64,000 nucleotides of DNA from assembly GCF_026626885.1 (NCBI RefSeq), contig NZ_JAPNOA010000020.1, positions 1 through 64,000 of the forward strand, read 5' to 3'. Made by a program: the position numbers and the translations under genes. This document shows positions 1 through 9,401 of this stretch, piece after piece; the stretch's first letter is position 1, and each line of letters opens with the position of its first letter. The notes under the pieces were generated by a model. It was not told where the DNA came from, did not search any database, and saw only the letters and a list, made by a program, of their open reading frames with translations. The DNA comes from Parathalassolituus penaei. GTDB lineage: Bacteria; Pseudomonadota; Gammaproteobacteria; Pseudomonadales; Oceanobacteraceae.

Positions 1-2
1 AC

Positions 3-3000
3 AGCGCTGGCAACGCCGCCAGCGCCGTTACCAACACCAGCACTCTGGATACCACAGCGGCTTCCGGCCACAGCATCAGTTTTGATGACAGCCTGATCAG
101 CAGCAGTGAAGCCTCCTCCATCAGCTTGACTATGGCCGGTGCCGAAGTGGGTGCCACCTACAGCTACAGCATCAGCTCCAGTGGTGGCGGTACACCTGTG
201 ACCGGTTCTGGCACCATCAGCAGCGCTGGTCAGCAGCTCAGCGGTATTGATGTGTCTGGCTTGAGTGACGGTACTCTGACTGTTTCGCTGGTGCTGACCG
301 ACAGCGCTGGCAACGCCGCCACGGCGGTCACCGGCAGCAGTACTCTGGATACTTCGGTTCCGACGGGCCACAGCATCAGTTTTGATGACAGCCTGATCAG
401 CAGCAGCGAAGCGGCGTCCATCAGCCTGACCATGGCCGGAGCTGAAGTGGGTGCGACTTACAGCTACAGCATCAGCTCCAGCGGTGGCGGTACACCGGTA
501 ACCGGCTCCGGCACCATCAGCAGTGCTGGTCAGCCGATCAGTGGTGTGGATGTGTCTGGCTTGAGTGACGGTACTCTGACCGTATCCCTGATCCTGACCG
601 ACAGCGCCGGTAACGCGGCGACTGCGGTTACCAACACCACCACGCTGGACACTCGTGCTCCTGGTGATTTCAGCGTCAGCCTGAATGATTCGGTTTATAA
701 CGCCAGTGAGATCAGCTCGGTCTTCTTCACTTTCAGCAATGGTGAAGTGGGGGCTGATTACAGCTATGACTACACCCTGAATGGCACGACGCTGAATATG
801 CCGGGGGCCACTCTGGTCAGCAGTTCCGATCAGAGTGCGGTGACCAGTCTGGCCAGCCTTGGCGATGGCACCCTGACGCTGGTGGTCTACGTGACCGACA
901 GTGCGGGCAATCTGTCCTCCAGTGCCACCGCCACTGCCACTGTGGATACCAGTGCTCCGGCGGGTCATAGCGTCAGTTTCGACAGCAGTATGATTGGTGC
1001 CACGGATGCAAATGCTGTTGGCTTCACGCTGACAGGGGCCGAGGCTGGCACCACCTACAGCTACAGCATCAGCAGTTCCGGTGGTGGTACGGCGGTCACA
1101 GGAACCGGCACCATCAGCAGTGCCGGGCAGCAGATCAGCGGTATTGATGTCTCCGGTTTGAGTGACGGTACCCTGACCATCACGCTGATCCTCACCGACA
1201 GCGCCGGTAACGTCGCCACCTCGGTGACCGACTCCAGCACTCTGGATGCCACCGTGCCAGACGGTCACAGCATCCGTTTTGATGACGATCTGATCAATGC
1301 CAGCGAAGCGTCAGCCATCAACCTGACCATGGCGGCTGCGGAAGTGGGTAGTACCTACAGCTACAGCATCAGCTCCAGTGGTGGCGGTACGCCTGTCACC
1401 GGCTCCGGCATCGTCAGCAGTGCTGATGAAGTGCTGGCCGGGCTGGATCTGTCCGGACTGGAGGATGGCACTCTGACCATTTCCCTGATCCTGACCGACG
1501 CGGCCGGTAACGCTGCCACTGAGGTTGTCAGCACCAGTACGCTGGATGCCACAGCTCCGCTGCTGACCACCAGCGTGCCTGCGGATGACAGTACCGGAGT
1601 GGCCTACAACGATGTGCTGGTTCTGTCTTTTGATGAGGATATCCAGGCCGGTAGCGGCAATCTGTATCTCCATGACGACACCGATGGCGTGCTGCTGGAA
1701 ACCATCGCGATCGGCTCCGGCCAGATCAGCCTTGGTAGCAACCAGCTGACCCTGACTCCAGCCGCCAGCTGGACACCAACCCATCACTACCATGTGCTGG
1801 CCGACAGCGGCGCCTTGCTGGACAGTGCCGGTAACCCGTGGGTGGGGATTTCTGCAGTGACGGAACTGGACTTCAGCATTGCCAACCTGGCGCCGCTGGG
1901 TGTGGCCGACAGTGCCAGCACCAACGAAGACAACGCCGTGCAGATTGATGTGCTGGCCAACGACAGCGATACCGATGGCAGCCTCAATGCCGCCAGTGTC
2001 ACCGTGTCCGTAGCGCCAGTTCACGGCACGACCAGTGTGGATACGGCTACCGGTGTGATTACCTATACTCCGGCCGCTGATTACAACGGCAGCGACAGCT
2101 TCAGTTACCGCGTCGATGATATCCACAGCGGCAACAGCGGCGATATTGTGGTCAGCCTGACCATTGTGGCGGTCAATGATGCGCCAGTGGCGGTGGCGGA
2201 TGTGGCCAGCACTGATGAGGACACCGAAGTTCTGGTGGACGTCAGTGCCAACGATACCGATGTGGATGCCGGTGACAGCCTCAACAGCAGCAGTCTGACA
2301 CTGGTCAGTCAGCCGCAGCATGGCAGCGCTAGCGTGGAAAGCGGCGCTATCCGTTACATCCCGGAGGCGGACTTCAATGGTTCCGACAGCCTCACCTACC
2401 AGATTGATGACCAGAGTGGCGCCACCTCCAACGTCGCAACCCTGATCATCAACGTCCAGGGCGTCAACGACGCACCGGTGGCGGTGGCGGACAGTGCCAG
2501 CACCGATGAGGACACGGCGGTGGCGATTGATCTGACGGCTAACGATACCGACCTTGACGGCGTGGTCGACAGCACCAGCGTGACGGTTATTGCTGCACCT
2601 GCCCACGGCAGTGTGGTGATCGACCCGTCAAACGGGGTTGTTACCTACACCCCGACGGCCGACTACAACGGTACCGACAGCTTTACCTACGTGGTGAAGG
2701 ACGACGCTGATGCGACCTCCAATGTGGCCACGGTCAGTATGGTGATCAACAGCGTCAACGACGCACCGGTGGCAAACAACGATAGCGTCACCCTGCTGGA
2801 AGACAGCAGTCACAACATCAATGCCCTTGGTAACGATGCCGATGTGGATGGCACCCTGCAGGCGGCAACGCTGGAGTTGCTTGTGTTGCCGGGCCAGGGG
2901 GTTGCCAGCGTCGGCAGCGACGGGGTGATTACCTATACACCGGGCGCCAATTTCAACGGTGTCGACAGCCTGTCCTACCGTGTGCAGGACGATCAGGGCC

Positions 3001-6000
3001 TTTGGTCCAACGAAGCGACGGTAGCCATTTCGGTGGAACCGGTGAACGACGCGCCGCTGGCCAATCCTGACAGCGCCAGCACCGACGAAGACGTGGCGGT
3101 GGTGATTGATGTACTGGCCAACGACTCCGACCTCGACGGTATTCTCGACGATGGTTCGATCCTGATTGGCACTGAACCGCAACACGGTACGCTGCAGGAT
3201 AACGGTGATGGCACCATCACCTACAGCCCGGCGGCGGACTACTATGGCGCAGACAGCTTCACCTATCAGGTGTCCGATGAAATGGGCGACAGCTCGGACG
3301 TCGTCAGCGTCAGCATCAGTGTTGCTGCCGTTAACGATGCGCCGCAGATCAGTGGTGCCCCGGCGGCCAGTGTGCTGGAAGGCCAGAGCTACCTGTTCAC
3401 ACCAGTGGTGACGGACATCGACAGCAGCGGGTTCAGCTTCAGCATCAGCGGCTTGCCTGCCTGGGCCAGCTTCGACAGCAGTACCGGCAGTCTCAGCGGT
3501 TCACCACAGGTGGGGGATGCCGGTGATTACAGCAATATCCTCATCCGTGTGTCGGATGGCAGCCTCGACAGCACGCTGGCCAGCTTTGTGATTACCGTCA
3601 TCGGTGACAACGATACCGATGGTATCGCCAACATTGATGATACCGATGATGACAACGATGGCATGAGCGATGAGTACGAACTGGTCTGGGGCTTTGATCC
3701 GCTGGATCCGAGTGATGCTGATGCCGACAGCGATGGCGACACCATCAGCAATCGTCAGGAGTCTGAAGACAACACCAGTCCGCAGGATGGCAGTGAATAT
3801 CTGGATACCACTCCACCGGTTATCCAGGTACCGGACGACATCGTGCTGGATGCCACCGGGCTGTTCACCAGCGTCAACCTGTATCAACTGCTGGGCCTGA
3901 CCTCCAGTGCCGACGCCAGCGCCATGCTGGCGACCCTCAGCAGCGACAACGTTGACGGCGATAACTGCTGCAATACCTCGGTGGATGGTCTCAGCAACGG
4001 TCAGCTGTTGCTGGCACCAGGGCGTAACAGCGTGACCTTCCGGGCAACCGACCGCAAGGGCAACAGCAGTACGGCGACCCAGAGGGTAAGCATTCGGCCG
4101 CTGGTCTCCCTCAGCAAGGATCAGACCCGCGTCGAAGGTTCGGCCACCAGCTTCAGTATTCTGCTGAATGGTCCGGCGCCGGATTATCCGCTGGAAGTGC
4201 CTTATGTCATCGACAGTGCCAGCACCACCGACAGCGCTGACCACGATCTGGTGGCCGGTTCGGTGATCTTCAACGACGGTGAAACCAGCAAGAGTGTGAC
4301 GTTTAACCTGATTGACGATGGCATCGCCGAAGGTGAAGAGATTCTGGTGGTGCGTCTGGATGACCACACCAGTAATGCCGAGGATCTGGCCAATGGCTAC
4401 GATCCGGATGCCATGGATATCCATGACATCAACCTCGGTGCCAAAGGCAACCTGTGGATCCGGGTACGGGAAGAAAACGTGGCACCGGAGGTATCAATCC
4501 TGCTGCTGCAGGCCGGTGTCGAGACTACCCGGGTGATTACCGGTGGCGGACCTGTGATCGTGAGGGCTACCGCGACGGATGCCAACCCTGGTGACGCCAT
4601 TCGCTACGACTGGAGCAATAACGACGGCCGTCTGGCAGAGACCGATGGTAATGAGGCCAATAGCCAGCTGATCTTCGATCCGCTGAATCTGACACCAGGG
4701 CGCTACCGTGCCGAAATCACGGTGCTGGATAACGCCGGTGCTTCCGATACCGCCAGCCTCTACTTCCGCGTTGTGGCCAGTGCACCGGAACTGAGCGCCA
4801 GTAACGACAGTGATGGTGATGGTATCGACGACCTCACGGAAGGTACTGGTGACAGTGATGGTGACGGTATTCCGGATTACCTCGATAACATCAGCGCCAG
4901 CAACGTGTTGCCGGAAGTCGCCAGCACCACCGATGGTTTCCTGGTGGAATGTGATCCGGGTGTCCAATGTCGTCTCGGCCAGTTCGCCATCATGGGTGAA
5001 AGTGGTGGCGTACTGCTGACCACCACAGATCTGGAAACGCAGGAAGATCTGGGTACAGACCCGTCCTACCAGCCGGTGGGTGGTGTCTTCGACTTTGAAA
5101 TCCAGAACCTGCCGACCCTTGGCCAGAGTGTCCGTATCGTCCTGCCACAGGTGGAGGCCATCCCGGCGGATGCCATCTATCGCAAGTTCGATGACGGCCA
5201 GTGGAACAACTTTGTGGAAGACGACAACAACGCCCTGCACTCGGCTGCCGGTACTCCGGGTTATTGCCCACCTCCGGGGGACGATGCCTGGGAACCAGGT
5301 CTGATCGAAGGTTATCACTGCATCCAGCTGACTATTGAAGATGGTGGCCCCAACGATGCCGATGATCGCGTCAACGCCGCGATTGAGGATCCGGGCGCCG
5401 TCAGTGTACTCAGTGCTGTTGATGACATTCGTATTCGCAGTCAAGGAGGTGGTGCGATTGGTGACATAGGTGGGGGGCTGCTGCTGCTGGTACTTGGATT
5501 GGTAACTCTGGTTCGCTCTGGCCGTGATCAGCGTATGGCGCAGCCGGTTCCGGTTGTTACAACGAAACGCTCTGGCCGCCAGCGTTCCGGCGGCCTGTTG
5601 CTGGTGCCGTTGGCCATTGCGATTACCGGAATGTTCCACGTGGAGCATTCACGGGCAGATGATCCGTTTGCCACGCCTGTACAGCGCTGGTTGCAGCATC
5701 TGCAGGATGAAACCTACGTGGCTGGGGCCTTGTATCAGGCTGGTTCAACCGAAAGCCGGGGTGACTTCCGCATGCATCTGGCTGACGCCGGAATTGAAGC
5801 CGAATTACTGGCATACGATTCCGGCCGTCAGGCCTGGGGGGTGAGCGCTGGTTATTGGCTGAATCGTTATTTGGCACTGGAGGTCGGTTATCTGGATCTG
5901 GGTCAGGTGGATGCAAAATTGCGTATGAACTCGGCAGTAGAGAGTCTTAATCCTGTTCTGGAACGCTATTATCCGGTGAGTGCGGAAGGCTGGACCCTGA

Positions 6001-6260
6001 CACAACGGCTGTTCTGGCCATTACCGGTGCAGCCATCGATTGGCTGGAACTTCGAAGCCGGGATATACAACTGGCAGGAAAGCCGCAGCAGCAACGACAG
6101 TCGGTTGAATCTGGATCGTAGTGGTATTGATCTGCTGATTGGTACTGGCGTCAGCTGGAAACTGGGTTCGCAGTGGAGTGTGGAAGCCCAGGTGCGGCAC
6201 ATTCTGCTGGAGCACCAGCGCGTACAGCTGCGCGGCGTACAACTGCGCTGGCAGTATTAG
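3..6260 (+). CDS. Giant multidomain surface adhesin fused to a C-terminal outer-membrane beta-barrel (5' truncated)
   Basis: The frame is open from base 3, so the start lies left of the window; 2085 residues are visible. Reading along them: five Ig-like repeats of about 100 residues (20-519); a Big_5-like Ig domain (519-630); five cadherin-like/tandem-95 repeats with NDAPVA linkers (631-1114); an He_PIG-like Ig domain (1114-1200); an Asp-rich thrombospondin type 3 stretch; HYR-like, Calx-beta-like and PKD-like modules; a second type 3 stretch; and a choice-of-anchor U-like domain (about 1635-1805). A hydrophobic segment (1823-1838) and a basic loop follow. A second hydrophobic segment (1863-1880) ends SRA-DD like a signal peptidase site. 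The last 200 residues look like an OmpA-type 8-strand barrel. Acidic calcium-binding repeats suggest a secreted or surface protein for adhesion or biofilm. The barrel fusion is odd; an in-frame ATG at 5535 could make it separately. The specific ligand is unknown. Confidence 0.85.
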   Translation, partial: SAGNAASAVTNTSTLDTTAASGHSISFDDSLISSSEASSISLTMAGAEVGATYSYSISSSGGGTPVTGSGTISSAGQQLSGIDVSGLSDGTLTVSLVLTDSAGNAATAVTGSSTLDTSVPTGHSISFDDSLISSSEAASISLTMAGAEVGATYSYSISSSGGGTPVTGSGTISSAGQPISGVDVSGLSDGTLTVSLILTDSAGNAATAVTNTTTLDTRAPGDFSVSLNDSVYNASEISSVFFTFSNGEVGADYSYDYTLNGTTLNMPGATLVSSSDQSAVTSLASLGDGTLTLVVYVTDSAGNLSSSATATATVDTSAPAGHSVSFDSSMIGATDANAVGFTLTGAEAGTTYSYSISSSGGGTAVTGTGTISSAGQQISGIDVSGLSDGTLTITLILTDSAGNVATSVTDSSTLDATVPDGHSIRFDDDLINASEASAINLTMAAAEVGSTYSYSISSSGGGTPVTGSGIVSSADEVLAGLDLSGLEDGTLTISLILTDAAGNAATEVVSTSTLDATAPLLTTSVPADDSTGVAYNDVLVLSFDEDIQAGSGNLYLHDDTDGVLLETIAIGSGQISLGSNQLTLTPAASWTPTHHYHVLADSGALLDSAGNPWVGISAVTELDFSIANLAPLGVADSASTNEDNAVQIDVLANDSDTDGSLNAASVTVSVAPVHGTTSVDTATGVITYTPAADYNGSDSFSYRVDDIHSGNSGDIVVSLTIVAVNDAPVAVADVASTDEDTEVLVDVSANDTDVDAGDSLNSSSLTLVSQPQHGSASVESGAIRYIPEADFNGSDSLTYQIDDQSGATSNVATLIINVQGVNDAPVAVADSASTDEDTAVAIDLTANDTDLDGVVDSTSVTVIAAPAHGSVVIDPSNGVVTYTPTADYNGTDSFTYVVKDDADATSNVATVSMVINSVNDAPVANNDSVTLLEDSSHNINALGNDADVDGTLQAATLELLVLPGQGVASVGSDGVITYTPGANFNGVDSLSYRVQDDQGLWSNEATVAISVEPVNDAPLANPDSASTDEDVAVVIDVLANDSDLDGILDDGSILIGTEPQHGTLQDNGDGTITYSPAADYYGADSFTYQVSDEMGDSSDVVSVSISVAAVNDAPQISGAPAASVLEGQSYLFTPVVTDIDSSGFSFSISGLPAWASFDSSTGSLSGSPQVGDAGDYSNILIRVSDGSLDSTLASFVITVIGDNDTDGIANIDDTDDDNDGMSDEYELVWGFDPLDPSDADADSDGDTISNRQESEDNTSPQDGSEYLDTTPPVIQVPDDIVLDATGLFTSVNLYQLLGLTSSADASAMLATLSSDNVDGDNCCNTSVDGLSNGQLLLAPGRNSVTFRATDRKGNSSTATQRVSIRPLVSLSKDQTRVEGSATSFSILLNGPAPDYPLEVPYVIDSASTTDSADHDLVAGSVIFNDGETSKSVTFNLIDDGIAEGEEILVVRLDDHTSNAEDLANGYDPDAMDIHDINLGAKGNLWIRVREENVAPEVSILLLQAGVETTRVITGGGPVIVRATATDANPGDAIRYDWSNNDGRLAETDGNEANSQLIFDPLNLTPGRYRAEITVLDNAGASDTASLYFRVVASAPELSASNDSDGDGIDDLTEGTGDSDGDGIPDYLDNISASNVLPEVASTTDGFLVECDPGVQCRLGQFAIMGESGGVLLTTTDLETQEDLGTDPSYQPVGGVFDFEIQNLPTLGQSVRIVLPQVEAIPADAIYRKFDDGQWNNFVEDDNNALHSAAGTPGYCPPPGDDAWEPGLIEGYHCIQLTIEDGGPNDADDRVNAAIEDPGAVSVLSAVDDIRIRSQGGGAIGDIGGGLLLLVLGLVTLVRSGRDQRMAQPVPVVTTKRSGRQRSGGLLLVPLAIAITGMFHVEHSRADDPFATPVQRWLQHLQDETYVAGALYQAGSTESRGDFRMHLADAGIEAELLAYDSGRQAWGVSAGYWLNRYLALEVGYLDLGQVDAKLRMNSAVESLNPVLERYYPVSAEGWTLTQRLFWPLPVQPSIGWNFEAGIYNWQESRSSNDSRLNLDRSGIDLLIGTGVSWKLGSQWSVEAQVRHILLEHQRVQLRGVQLRWQY
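60..1556 (+). repeat. Five in-frame ~300-bp tandem Ig-like repeats
   Basis: Units begin near 60, 360, 660, 957 and 1257, each with a hydrophobic turn followed by FDDSLI-type residues. Units 1 and 2 are nearly identical at DNA level and exactly 300 bp apart. Unit 3 is clearly diverged, and units 4 and 5 are intermediate. This pattern suggests recent expansion or gene conversion, and copy number may vary between strains. Confidence 0.85.
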
Positions 6261-6286
6261 CCGGGAGTGTATTAGTCGGCACCAAC

Positions 6287-6320
6287 AAAAACGGGCGGAG
6301 AAATCCGCCCGTTGTGTTTT
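6287..6320. terminator. Bidirectional terminator between adhesin and lipoprotein A
   Basis: A perfect 9-bp stem (ACGGGCGGA / TCCGCCCGT, 4-nt loop) is flanked by A-rich sequence on the left and T-rich sequence on the right. It can therefore end the convergent transcripts of the adhesin and the lipoprotein. Confidence 0.8.
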
Positions 6321-6339
6321 CAGCCGGTTTGAGGCCGGA

Positions 6340-7266
6340 TTAGTTGCTCAGCAGGTTGGCGTTGCCATCCAGGGTGACTGTACGTTCACCACAACCGCTG
6401 TACTCCACTTCCATGGTCTTGTTGTTGGAATCGGTAATTTCCAGAGTGCCACTGGCAATATCACTGCCGTCTTCACACAGCTCGATATTTGTCCCCGTCA
6501 GCTCTACACGGCCGTACTCTGGCGTATACAGAGCGGTTCGCAGCTGATAACCGTAGCTGTTTTCGTAGAGGCGGTAGTTGGTAGTCTTGTATACCTTTTT
6601 GTCGTTGACGAAGTAGGCCTCACGAACACAGCTCGAGTTGTTGCATGTCACATCCCATGCAGTCAGGCGGGTTTCACCGTTGTAGGTCATGTTGAAACGG
6701 GAGCTGTAGGTACTTTGATAATTGGTCTCGCTATCAACGACCCTGGTGTCGATATATCCGTCGATACCCACAGAGTCTTCGCCCAGCGACAGGGTGAGGT
6801 TGTCATAGTCCAAACGCATGGTGATGGTGGAGCCGGAGGTGCGTGTAGTACCGGAGATTTGGCCATTCATGACCAGCTCATCTTCGTCGACCGGGGTGCA
6901 GTAGCGGTTGAAACGAATGGAATAGTTGCTGTTGTTTTCGTCGCCAGATCCGGAAACCTGCATAGTGCCACCGCAATCGCCTTCATATGACTCACTGGCT
7001 GCCGAGCGGTTCAGGCCTAAAAAAAGATCACTGATGTCTTCGCTGTCGGCACGGTCGATCAGCGCCATCACAGCCTTGCCTGAATCTGTGGCGATTTCAT
7101 CCTGGTTGGTGGTTGTCAGTGCGGCTGAACCGGTGGCACCGGAGTAGCTGATGTTGTTGATGTTGATACCGGAACTTTTTTTACCAGAACTACCGCCGCC
7201 GCCACTACAGGCAGTCAACAGAGCAGCAGCAATCATGAGAGGTAACAAGGCAGGTGTGTTGCGCAT
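6340..7266 (-). CDS. Lipoprotein of unknown function, paralogue A
   Basis: The 308-residue product starts at the ATG ending at 7266, preceded by AAAGGA at good spacing; a longer frame to 7326 lacks a better start. It has a type II signal peptide with lipobox LTAC, then a Gly/Ser linker, so it is a membrane-anchored lipoprotein. The rest is rich in Ser, Thr, Asn and Tyr with paired cysteines, as in a secreted beta-rich domain. I do not recognise the family. It is roughly two thirds identical by eye to the next gene (7547-8500), which arose by tandem duplication. It is convergent with the adhesin and shares its terminator. A role with the adhesin is possible but is only inferred from position. 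Confidence 0.8.
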   Translation of the reverse strand: MRNTPALLPLMIAAALLTACSGGGGSSGKKSSGININNISYSGATGSAALTTTNQDEIATDSGKAVMALIDRADSEDISDLFLGLNRSAASESYEGDCGGTMQVSGSGDENNSNYSIRFNRYCTPVDEDELVMNGQISGTTRTSGSTITMRLDYDNLTLSLGEDSVGIDGYIDTRVVDSETNYQSTYSSRFNMTYNGETRLTAWDVTCNNSSCVREAYFVNDKKVYKTTNYRLYENSYGYQLRTALYTPEYGRVELTGTNIELCEDGSDIASGTLEITDSNNKTMEVEYSGCGERTVTLDGNANLLSN

Positions 7267-7396
7267 TTGATAGTCCTTTATAAGGTAGCCAGGTTCTGAG
7301 GGGCGCCATTCAACGCGGCATGTCATTTACTGCAAAGGACTGTCAGGATATTTATTTAGTAAATGATAATTGCGTCACACTTAAAGTAAGGGTTTT

Positions 7397-7444
7397 GTCA
7401 AAAACGAATCGCCAATTAATGCTGTTCAGCAATTCAATAGCGCG
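7397..7444 (-). pseudogene. Remnant of the 3' end of the LON-domain gene
   Basis: Bases 7419-7444 match the last codons of the LON-domain gene (8654-8679). Read on the minus strand they still encode a version of its C-terminus (ELLNSI). The match extends weakly to 7397, where GTCAAAAAC corresponds to 8629. No other part of that gene is present, so this is a duplication scar rather than a gene. Confidence 0.75.
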
Positions 7445-7475
7445 TACAACTGCGCTGGCAGTATTAGCCGGGAGT
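7443..7475 (+). repeat. Duplicated 3' end of the adhesin gene
   Basis: The stretch from 7443 repeats the adhesin's final codons, stop and trailer (6236 onward) almost base for base, and runs on into a copy of the terminator. It follows the LON remnant directly, so the junction at about 7443 is the tandem-duplication breakpoint, with GCG-rich microhomology on both sides. Confidence 0.85.
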
Positions 7476-7493
7476 GTATTAGTCGGCACCAAC

Positions 7494-7527
7494 AAAAACG
7501 GGCGGAGAAATCCACCCGTTTTGTTTT
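7494..7527. terminator. Duplicated terminator behind lipoprotein B
   Basis: This is a copy of the terminator at 6287-6320 with one stem mismatch (ACGGGCGGA against TCCACCCGT) and a longer T-run. It now ends the transcript of lipoprotein B on the minus strand. Confidence 0.7.
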
Positions 7528-7546
7528 CAACCGGTTTTAGGCCGGA

Positions 7547-8500
7547 TTATTTGCTCAGCAGGTTGGCGTTGCCATTCAGAGTGACTGTAGCTACACCACA
7601 ACCGCTGTACACCACTTCCATGGTCTTGTTGTTAGCACCGGTAATTTCCAGAGTACCGCTGGCAATATCACTGCCGTCTTCACAGAGTTCGATATCAGTA
7701 CCTGTCAGCTCCACCTGACCGTATTCAGGCAGATACAGGGTGGTTTCCAGCTGGTAATAACCGTAGCCATCTTCATACAGGCTGTAGTTGGAGGTTTTGT
7801 ACACCTCGTTGTTGCTGACGAAGTAGGAGCTGTACACACAACGCTCGCTACTGCAGGTGATGTCCCAGGCGGTCAGATGGGTTTCACCGTTGTAGGTCAT
7901 GTTGAAACGGGCGCTGTAGCTGTTCTGGTAGTTGTCACCGCTGATGATCACCGCATCGGCATAACCATCGATACCCACAGAGTCGCCACCCAGAGTCATG
8001 GTGATGTTGTCGTAGTCGATGTGAATGGTGCTGGTGGAACCTGAGGTGCGGTTGGAGCCGGAAATCAGGCCGTTCATGACCAGCTCATCTTCGTCAATCG
8101 GGGTGCAGTAGCTGCTGTAACGAATGGAGTAGCTGTTGTTGTTCTCGTCGCCGGAGCCGCTGACCTGGGCAGTACCGCCACATTCACCGGTGAGGGTATT
8201 GCTGTTGGCGGAAGCACGCATGCCCTGAATACCACTGACCAGTTCTTCGCTGTCGGCGCGGTTGATCATGGCCAATACCGCTTTACCGGCATCGGTGGCG
8301 ACCGCGTCCTGATTGTCGGTGGTCAGTTCGGCTGTGTCGGTTGATCCGGTGTAACTGACGGTATCGAGAGTGACGCTGTTGCCGGAGTTTTCAGAGCCGG
8401 AATTGTTGCTGGAGCTTTTGCTGGAACCACCGCCGCCGCCACAGGCAGTCAGCAGTGCGGCAGAAATCAGTACGGACAGAAGGGCTGGTGTATGGCGCAT
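7547..8500 (-). CDS. Lipoprotein of unknown function, paralogue B
   Basis: The 317-residue product starts at the ATG ending at 8500, with AAAGGA upstream as in paralogue A. It carries a lipoprotein signal peptide with LTAC lipobox and a Gly5/Ser-rich linker. The C-terminal 200 residues align with paralogue A without large gaps, including blocks such as DEDELVMNG, FNMTYNGET and ELCEDGSDIASGTLEI and the cysteine positions. Shared conserved blocks argue that both copies are expressed proteins under selection. Function is unknown. The upstream leader is also shared with paralogue A, so the two may be co-regulated. Confidence 0.82.
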   Translation of the reverse strand: MRHTPALLSVLISAALLTACGGGGGSSKSSSNNSGSENSGNSVTLDTVSYTGSTDTAELTTDNQDAVATDAGKAVLAMINRADSEELVSGIQGMRASANSNTLTGECGGTAQVSGSGDENNNSYSIRYSSYCTPIDEDELVMNGLISGSNRTSGSTSTIHIDYDNITMTLGGDSVGIDGYADAVIISGDNYQNSYSARFNMTYNGETHLTAWDITCSSERCVYSSYFVSNNEVYKTSNYSLYEDGYGYYQLETTLYLPEYGQVELTGTDIELCEDGSDIASGTLEITGANNKTMEVVYSGCGVATVTLNGNANLLSK

Positions 8501-8643
8501 GGGATAGTCCTTTAAATGGAAGCCGGAGTTCAGGGCCGCCATTGAACGCTGCATGTCATAGACTGCAAAGGACTGTCAGATGCTTTGTTATAGAACTGTT
8601 ATTAACGTCACCCGGTGAGTGATAACAGCGTCAAAAACCGGGT

Positions 8644-9288
8644 TTAGTAGTCGATGCTGTTCAGCAATTCGAGGGCGCGCTGCAGACGCTGGTGAATGCT
8701 GTTCATTTCGAGGATTTCCTGCTGCAGATCAGCACCGAACGATACCAGCCCGAACAGCTGGAAACTGAAGGTGTGAACGTCCTTGGCCAGCCACTCATCC
8801 GGCGCAAAACCGACTTCCAGCTCCGGGTGCCGGAACGCCAGTGCTTGCAGGCGATGGACGATCTTGTCCTGCAGTTCGCGATTCAGGTTCTGTTCGTTCT
8901 CATCCGGTTCAATATCCTGAAACGGCTCACATTCAAACACCCGGTACGGCAGGGTCTGTTTCTCCGCCACCATCCGATAACGCTGGCGCAAATGTACGTT
9001 CAGGTACAAACGACCATCCGGCAGCGACCGCACCAGCTCACAGCGGCCAGCGGAAAATATCTCGAACGGTTGATAGGTGGCCTGATTGGACTGCAGCGCT
9101 TCAGTGCTGGACTGATATACCGGGGCGGCATGAATCATCTTGCGGGTATGGCAGATTGCCACCGGCAACTGGTTATCCAGGCAATGCTGGATCATGGCGC
9201 GGTAACGGGGCTCGAATACATGTAATGGAAAAACGGTGCCGGGGAAGGTCACACATTCCGGTATCGGAAAGATGCAGATGTCGACCAT
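8644..9288 (-). CDS. LON substrate-binding-domain protein
   Basis: The 214-residue protein opens with a hydrophobic strand, IFPIPECVTFPG, and then PLHVFEPRYRAMI. This is the hallmark of the N-terminal LON (PUA-like) domain that recognises substrates in Lon protease and occurs alone in many bacteria. No AAA+ or serine-lysine protease domain follows, so it is not a protease by itself. A good AGGAG lies before the start. Its 3' end was copied into the lipoprotein duplication (7397-7444). It is probably cytoplasmic. The stand-alone LON family has no firmly assigned role. Confidence 0.88.
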   Translation of the reverse strand: MVDICIFPIPECVTFPGTVFPLHVFEPRYRAMIQHCLDNQLPVAICHTRKMIHAAPVYQSSTEALQSNQATYQPFEIFSAGRCELVRSLPDGRLYLNVHLRQRYRMVAEKQTLPYRVFECEPFQDIEPDENEQNLNRELQDKIVHRLQALAFRHPELEVGFAPDEWLAKDVHTFSFQLFGLVSFGADLQQEILEMNSIHQRLQRALELLNSIDY

Positions 9289-9401
9289 AACAATCTCCTG
9301 CCATCAGCGGGTGATGATTTCACTATAACCGCACAACGGCAGGGCTGCACCCCGAAAGCGTTGGCTCGACGACCGTTTCTGTCGGGAATGGTCAGGGCCA
9401 A

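Noticed and set aside
1311-2606. Long antisense frame (431 codons) inside the adhesin
   Set aside because: It is a shadow of the repetitive, GC-rich adhesin frame; composition and repeats mirror the sense strand and it lacks a ribosome site.
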